Below are positions 4,699 through 8,464 of a stretch of 8,464 bases of DNA, in pieces. Both the position numbers and the translations under genes were made by a program. The first letter of the stretch is position 1, and each line of letters starts with the position of its first letter. The stretch lies in the NCBI GenBank assembly GCA_030596365.1, contig JAUVKG010000095.1, positions 1 through 8,464 on the forward strand. The letters are read 5' to 3'. This stretch comes from Chlamydiota bacterium (lineage in GTDB: Bacteria > Auribacterota > UBA3054 > B51-G9). Below the pieces are notes generated by a model. The model was not told the origin of the DNA and did no database searches. It worked only from the letters and a program-made list of their open reading frames with translations.

Positions 4699-7095
4699 CT
4701 CCCCCCCATAATGCACCCATTTTTTAGACAGCCATAATTGAAACATCGTCAGCCCGAAAACAAGAACAAATAAAAACCAGGCCATAGCCGAAGCAGTTCC
4801 CATTTCAAGGTATCTGAACGCGGTATTAAATAAATGATAAACATAAAACATAGTTGAGTTCATCGGACCGCCTTGAGTCATTATATACGATTGCGCGAAA
4901 ATCTGAAAAGTGCCGATTAATCCCATAATTAAATTAAAGAAAATATATGGCGACAGCATAGGAATAGTAATATTTATAAATTTTGACCATACACCCGCGC
5001 CGTCAACTTCGGCAGCTTCATACAAATGTTCCGGTATACCTTTAAGCCCTGCGAGCCAGATAATCATCCCTGCTCCAACGCCCCAAAGTCCCATAATTAT
5101 TAAAGAAGGTTTACTCCACGTTATATCTTGCAGCCAGCTTGGTCCGGCAATACCAAAAAAAGCGAGAATAGTATTCAGCAAACCGCTTGCCGGGTTAAAA
5201 ATCCAGATCCATAAAATAGATGAAGCAACAGCCGGAACAATAGCGGGCATATAAAATAAAGTACGATAAAAAGCCATGCCTTTTAATTTTAAATTTAGTA
5301 AAAGCGCTATAGCAAGACCGCCCACAATACCTATCGGCACACCTATCACCATATAAATAGTATTCCGGAAAGCTTTCCAGAAGATAGGATCTTGAGTAAA
5401 GACCCATTTATAATTTTCTATACCAACCCATCTTGCAGGATTTAAGATATCGTAATGACAAAAGCTCATAACGATTGAGAACAGTATAGGGCCACCGCCA
5501 AAAATCGCAAATCCGATTAACCATGGCGCGGCGCAAAGTAATCCTTCATACCATTGTTTGGAAAAATAACCTTTTTTGGTAGTAAAAACAGAATTCCATA
5601 CGATAACAGATATTAACAACATCAACAGGATACTGAGATATATAATAACCAACCATTTCCATTCAATAATTTTACCTGTTGGCGGGTTATGTATTTTATC
5701 AAGTGCTTTTTGAACAATTCTTGTGGATTCATCAAGCGATCCCTGCGCGCTAGGATATTTATGATAAACAGCTTTTTCATAAGCGGTAATATGCTGATTC
5801 CACAATAATTGTCCTACAGGAGTAACCGGTCTGTATTTTGAGTTTGGCAGCATATCGATACCAAGTCTGTATCCTTGTTTAAGATTTTCGCTTAGCTGGT
5901 GATTATTGAGGACATATTTTTTATAAGCGTATTCATTCAGTTCATTATCATATTCAAGAGTAGGAATATATGGTTTCCCCTGGCTCGCGTTATTTTCAGC
6001 CTGCTCAGCCATCAGCATTTTCTTTGCTTTAGGAGAAGAAAGCCATCTAATCAATCTCCAGGCTGCATCAGGATTCTTAGACGCACTCGGTATCGAATAA
6101 CAAAATCCACCGAGCCATGATATAGGCTTAATACCTTTTTTAAGCATTTTCTCCGGCATAGGTCCCGGCGCGGTGCCGAAATTCATTTTAGGTTTAAAAC
6201 TTGCAATGACTTGTAAGAATCCATCAACGTCAATCTTCATCGCAACTTTAGCGGTCAAAAACGGATCAAGTTGAGCAGCCTGAAAAGAAGACTGAAACGC
6301 GAAAACTTTTTCCGCTCCGCCAAGACTATCGTAAACTTTTACCATGAAATCAAGAGCTTCAACTGTTGCCTTACTGTTTAAAGTGCAGGTCTTTCCGTCT
6401 TGACTCATGAATTCAGCGCCGTTCTGCCATGCGTACATATACAGCCAGCTATTACCGAACATTGGAGCGAAACCGAGTTGTTTAATTCTGCCTTTTTCAT
6501 CTGTTTTAGTAAGTTTTACAGCATATTCCTCTAATTCTTTCCAGGTTCTTGGAGGTTTAGCATTGCCGTTTTTATCAACCAAACCTTCACGAATAAGCAG
6601 ATCATTATTATAGAACAAAACTCTGTCATCAGCTTTTACAGGAATACCATAAAGATTATTTTTGTAAATAACTTCATCAAGAGCCTGCCGAACAACATTA
6701 TTTGTGCTGATCGGATAAGCAATATTCGTTTTTCCAAAATCATCATCAAGATATTTATTTAAACTTTCAAAAGCACCACGTGATGCCCACTCGCTAATTG
6801 CAAACCTGTCGAACATAATAACGTCAGGAGACATATCTCCTGCCACACTACATAAAAAACGTTGCGGATCGGAAGTGAAATCTCTTGCAGCGGTTTGTCC
6901 AATAACAATTTTATATCCGGGATTTTCATTTTCAAAATATTTAAGTATAGGTTCCATATCAAGAAAAATATTTCCGGGTGCCCATAGCATAAGTTCGGTG
7001 ACGCCTTTTTTTTGTTTTATCCCTCGTGCGGGATAAAGAAACCAGAGAAAGATAGCAGCGATAAATCCAACAATTATTAATTTCCAGAAGTTCAT
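4696..7095 (-). CDS. ABC sugar-binding protein fused to MalF-type permease, copy B
   Basis: A complete 799-residue gene from ATG at 7093-7095 to TAA at 4696-4698. Residues 6-21 anchor the protein in the membrane (no lipobox). About 30-470 is a family 1 extracellular solute-binding domain, with LMLWAPGN near the start, GDMSPDVIMFDR (86-97), YGIPVKADDRVLFYNNDLL (149-167), WKELEEYAVKLTK (185-197) and WLGGFCYSIP (327-336). About 481-501 is a second helix that brings the chain back inside. Residues 510-799 are a MalF-type permease of about six helices with the EAA loop EAAEVDGAGVWSKFINITIP (693-712). Normal CUT1 binding proteins are separate, so each channel here carries its own receptor. It lies 66 bases after the hydrolase gene, probably in the same operon. 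No Shine-Dalgarno sequence precedes the ATG; the leader is A/T-only. The ATPase partner is not in the window. Substrate unknown. Confidence 0.95.
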   Translation of the reverse strand: MNFWKLIIVGFIAAIFLWFLYPARGIKQKKGVTELMLWAPGNIFLDMEPILKYFENENPGYKIVIGQTAARDFTSDPQRFLCSVAGDMSPDVIMFDRFAISEWASRGAFESLNKYLDDDFGKTNIAYPISTNNVVRQALDEVIYKNNLYGIPVKADDRVLFYNNDLLIREGLVDKNGNAKPPRTWKELEEYAVKLTKTDEKGRIKQLGFAPMFGNSWLYMYAWQNGAEFMSQDGKTCTLNSKATVEALDFMVKVYDSLGGAEKVFAFQSSFQAAQLDPFLTAKVAMKIDVDGFLQVIASFKPKMNFGTAPGPMPEKMLKKGIKPISWLGGFCYSIPSASKNPDAAWRLIRWLSSPKAKKMLMAEQAENNASQGKPYIPTLEYDNELNEYAYKKYVLNNHQLSENLKQGYRLGIDMLPNSKYRPVTPVGQLLWNQHITAYEKAVYHKYPSAQGSLDESTRIVQKALDKIHNPPTGKIIEWKWLVIIYLSILLMLLISVIVWNSVFTTKKGYFSKQWYEGLLCAAPWLIGFAIFGGGPILFSIVMSFCHYDILNPARWVGIENYKWVFTQDPIFWKAFRNTIYMVIGVPIGIVGGLAIALLLNLKLKGMAFYRTLFYMPAIVPAVASSILWIWIFNPASGLLNTILAFFGIAGPSWLQDITWSKPSLIIMGLWGVGAGMIIWLAGLKGIPEHLYEAAEVDGAGVWSKFINITIPMLSPYIFFNLIMGLIGTFQIFAQSYIMTQGGPMNSTMFYVYHLFNTAFRYLEMGTASAMAWFLFVLVFGLTMFQLWLSKKWVHYGGE

Positions 7096-7129
7096 ATTTT
7101 TATATTTTAGTTAAAAGGTTTATTCATAT

Positions 7130-7146
7130 ATCCTTGCTTCAAGGAT
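7130..7146 (-). other. Hairpin between the hydrolase gene and copy B
   Basis: ATCCTTG (7130-7136) and CAAGGAT (7140-7146) form a perfect 7-bp stem with a three-base loop, starting 15 bases past the hydrolase stop codon. On the transcribed minus strand it is followed by ATATGAATAAACC, not a U-tract. Full termination is therefore doubtful, and partial attenuation or 3'-end protection of the upstream message is equally possible. On the plus strand T-rich sequence follows, but no plus-strand gene ends here. Confidence 0.45.
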
Positions 7147-7161
7147 TTTATTTATTAAACA

Positions 7162-8464
7162 TTACTTCTTCAAATATATTCTTAAAAGTTCAAAAAATGA
7201 CGGCGCATCAAGAAGCTCTATATCAGAATCCAATCTTTGGATTTCCTGATAAACCCGCAAATACCACGTCGGCGTTTTAAGAATATTACGATACCAATGG
7301 AACGGCGGAAGCCCCTGCTCGGTTCTTGAATGAATATTTTCAACCGTTACACGTGCCGCTTCAATCGGATCATCAAATTGAATATCGCGTGCGGCATAAA
7401 TTACCGGCATATTATTGTGCAGTTTTGCTCCGTCGCCGATGAGCGGAACAATTCCGTTCGGGCTGAACTTTTCGTATGTGTCCAGCCCGTCTTTATTAAG
7501 CAAAGGACCATTTCCCGGAATAATAAAACCTGTAACAGTAAGTCCCCATTTTTTATAATATTCCGCACAGTGTTTTTCCCAGGCGGGAAGTCCGGATGGC
7601 AAGTTTGATATTTCTCTTGGTGTTTGCAACATCCCCGGTTCGCAATAACCGGCTCCATTGTCTGCGGCAACGAAGTAATCATTTTTTGTCGCGGTTTTTC
7701 TTATATAATCCATAACCATAGGTGCTCTTGCAGCAATAACAGGGGATATCGCCCACATCATGGGAATTCCCCCCCTGTTCGGGTCGTCCCAAATATCCAT
7801 AGAGCGTTGGTAAAGCCAAGCCGCACAATCATAATCGCCAACATAAAAGATCAAATTTTGACGTTCAGAGTTCGTAGTTGGTAGTTGGTAGTTGGTAGTT
7901 CGATGTTCGATGTTGGATGTTCGATGTTGGACGTTCGATGTTGGATGTTCGATGTTGGAGATTAGCCCCCGCTTTTCCAATTCTTTTTCCGAAATCCATT
8001 TTTGCGGATATCCTTTTTCTAATGGATAATGTTTGTAAAATGAAGCGTTTGCCATAGCGCCGAATCCTATCGCGTCGGCATCCATAAAACCATTGTAAGC
8101 GCTAATGATTTTTCCGTATTCCCATTCGCTGGATACAGGATCATGGGAACAGCCGCTTTCAGTGGTATATTTATATGCCCAGGGAACAAAGCCGCCTATA
8201 TGCAGCATTTTTGTTGTGGGACGCTGATTATAAGCGCTAAGGAGCAAAGCTTTTAAAGTATTTAAATCAGTGCCGGGCAGTTGTAAAAGATCATCATTTG
8301 GCGCTTCATCATCCCAAACATGTAAATCGAAAAAGAAAGCTTTATTGCTAATGAAAAAATCATGATTTGTAAGACAATGATGATTTGGAACAGATTCCTG
8401 CCATGAATCTTTCCAGAAATAATCTACATAATAAGCTGCCCATTCAGTATTGCAGAGCCCGGAA
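7162..8464 (-). CDS. GxGYxYP-family putative glycoside hydrolase, C-terminal part (5' end outside window)
   Basis: The frame ends at TAA (7162-7164) and stays open to the right edge, giving about 433 visible residues. The TTG at 8245-8247 is an internal codon, because conserved-looking sequence continues upstream of it (NTEWAAYYVDYFWKDSW). The GAGYCEP motif at 7636-7656 matches the signature of the GxGYxYP family, with E in place of the second Y. Nearby YVGDYDCAAWLYQ and DDPNRGGIPMMWAISP also look like that family. These proteins are regarded as probable secreted glycoside hydrolases because of their association with sugar-processing domains; no catalytic activity or substrate can be assigned from this sequence. 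It precedes two sugar ABC transporter modules on the same strand, with a 66-base gap to copy B, which fits a catabolic operon. A translated heptamer array interrupts it at 7860-7957. A signal peptide would be outside the window. Confidence 0.85.
   Translation of the reverse strand, partial: SGLCNTEWAAYYVDYFWKDSWQESVPNHHCLTNHDFFISNKAFFFDLHVWDDEAPNDDLLQLPGTDLNTLKALLLSAYNQRPTTKMLHIGGFVPWAYKYTTESGCSHDPVSSEWEYGKIISAYNGFMDADAIGFGAMANASFYKHYPLEKGYPQKWISEKELEKRGLISNIEHPTSNVQHRTSNIEHRTTNYQLPTTNSERQNLIFYVGDYDCAAWLYQRSMDIWDDPNRGGIPMMWAISPVIAARAPMVMDYIRKTATKNDYFVAADNGAGYCEPGMLQTPREISNLPSGLPAWEKHCAEYYKKWGLTVTGFIIPGNGPLLNKDGLDTYEKFSPNGIVPLIGDGAKLHNNMPVIYAARDIQFDDPIEAARVTVENIHSRTEQGLPPFHWYRNILKTPTWYLRVYQEIQRLDSDIELLDAPSFFELLRIYLKK
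7860..7957 (-). repeat. Fourteen-unit heptamer array inside the hydrolase reading frame
   Basis: On the minus strand the 98 bases read as fourteen 7-mers: CAACATC and GAACATC alternating (one GAACGTC), then GAACTAC, three CAACTAC, GAACTCT and GAACGTC. Seven-base units repeat every 21 bases in codon phase, so the protein shows a seven-residue repeat (SNIEHPT, SNVQHRT, SNIEHRT, TNYQLPT). The words contain no stop codon in any frame until the TCTGAA near the 3' end. It separates WISEKELEKRGL from NLIFYVGDYD, likely a surface loop ahead of a conserved strand. It appears to be an insertion or expansion of the same class of repeat found in the gaps. Confidence 0.92.

Noticed and set aside
4494..4727. 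Plus-strand 77-codon frame with an ITDYGPR/ITDHGPR repeat peptide
   Set aside because: It is produced by the GGATYAC heptamer array and runs into the antisense of copy B. It has no ribosome-binding site and no family resemblance.
7330..7884. Plus-strand frames at 7330-7608 and 7624-7884
   Set aside because: Antisense to the conserved GxGYxYP region, with low-complexity or cysteine-rich translations that match nothing I recognise.
7162..8247. A 361-residue hydrolase starting at the TTG at 8245-8247
   Set aside because: The frame continues without a stop to the window edge with protein-like sequence, so the TTG is an internal leucine codon and the gene is 5'-truncated by the window.

Overview
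The window is AT-rich bacterial DNA in which every convincing gene lies on the minus strand, so transcription runs from high to low coordinates. It holds part of a carbohydrate-uptake locus. In order of transcription: (1) the C-terminal part of a GxGYxYP-family putative glycoside hydrolase (8464 to 7162, 5' end outside the window); (2) a 799-residue protein fusing an extracellular sugar-binding protein to a MalF-type ABC permease (7095 to 4696, copy B); (3) a MalG-type ABC permease of 561 residues, about twice the usual size because of a large extracytoplasmic insert (4221 to 2536); (4) a second binding-protein/MalF fusion (2398 to the left edge, copy A). Copy A aligns with copy B over all 799 residues without a gap, at a constant offset of 4697 bases.

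The likely system is a CUT1-type (maltose/oligosaccharide-like) importer whose binding protein is membrane-tethered and covalently part of the channel. The duplicated fusion, with the MalG-like gene between the copies, suggests duplication of a [fusion + MalG] module. By hand alignment the copies are about 81% identical in protein (about 77% in the binding domain, about 89% in the permease), so the binding domains may have diverged in ligand preference. No ABC ATPase gene is present. The hydrolase upstream could release the sugars taken up, but no substrate can be read from the sequence.

The second theme is short-period tandem repeats of 7 to 9 bases. Several unrelated 'words' fill the gaps around the MalG-like gene: 4222-4695 (TAGTTAA, AAGGTCTA, TATAAGGAC, CTCCCAT, GGATYAC) and 2399-2535 (AATTTCT, AGRTYAATT), together with G/C-run hairpins. 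Arrays abut start codons, and one contains the stop codon of copy B. A related 14-unit heptamer array (7860-7957) lies inside the hydrolase reading frame and is translated as a seven-residue peptide repeat.

Taxonomy is only an inference. The AT richness, absence of Shine-Dalgarno sequences at the three visible starts, GxGYxYP protein, fused CUT1 transporter and short-word repeats would fit an uncultured member of the Planctomycetota/Verrucomicrobiota/Kiritimatiellota group or a similar lineage. No marker gene is present to settle it.
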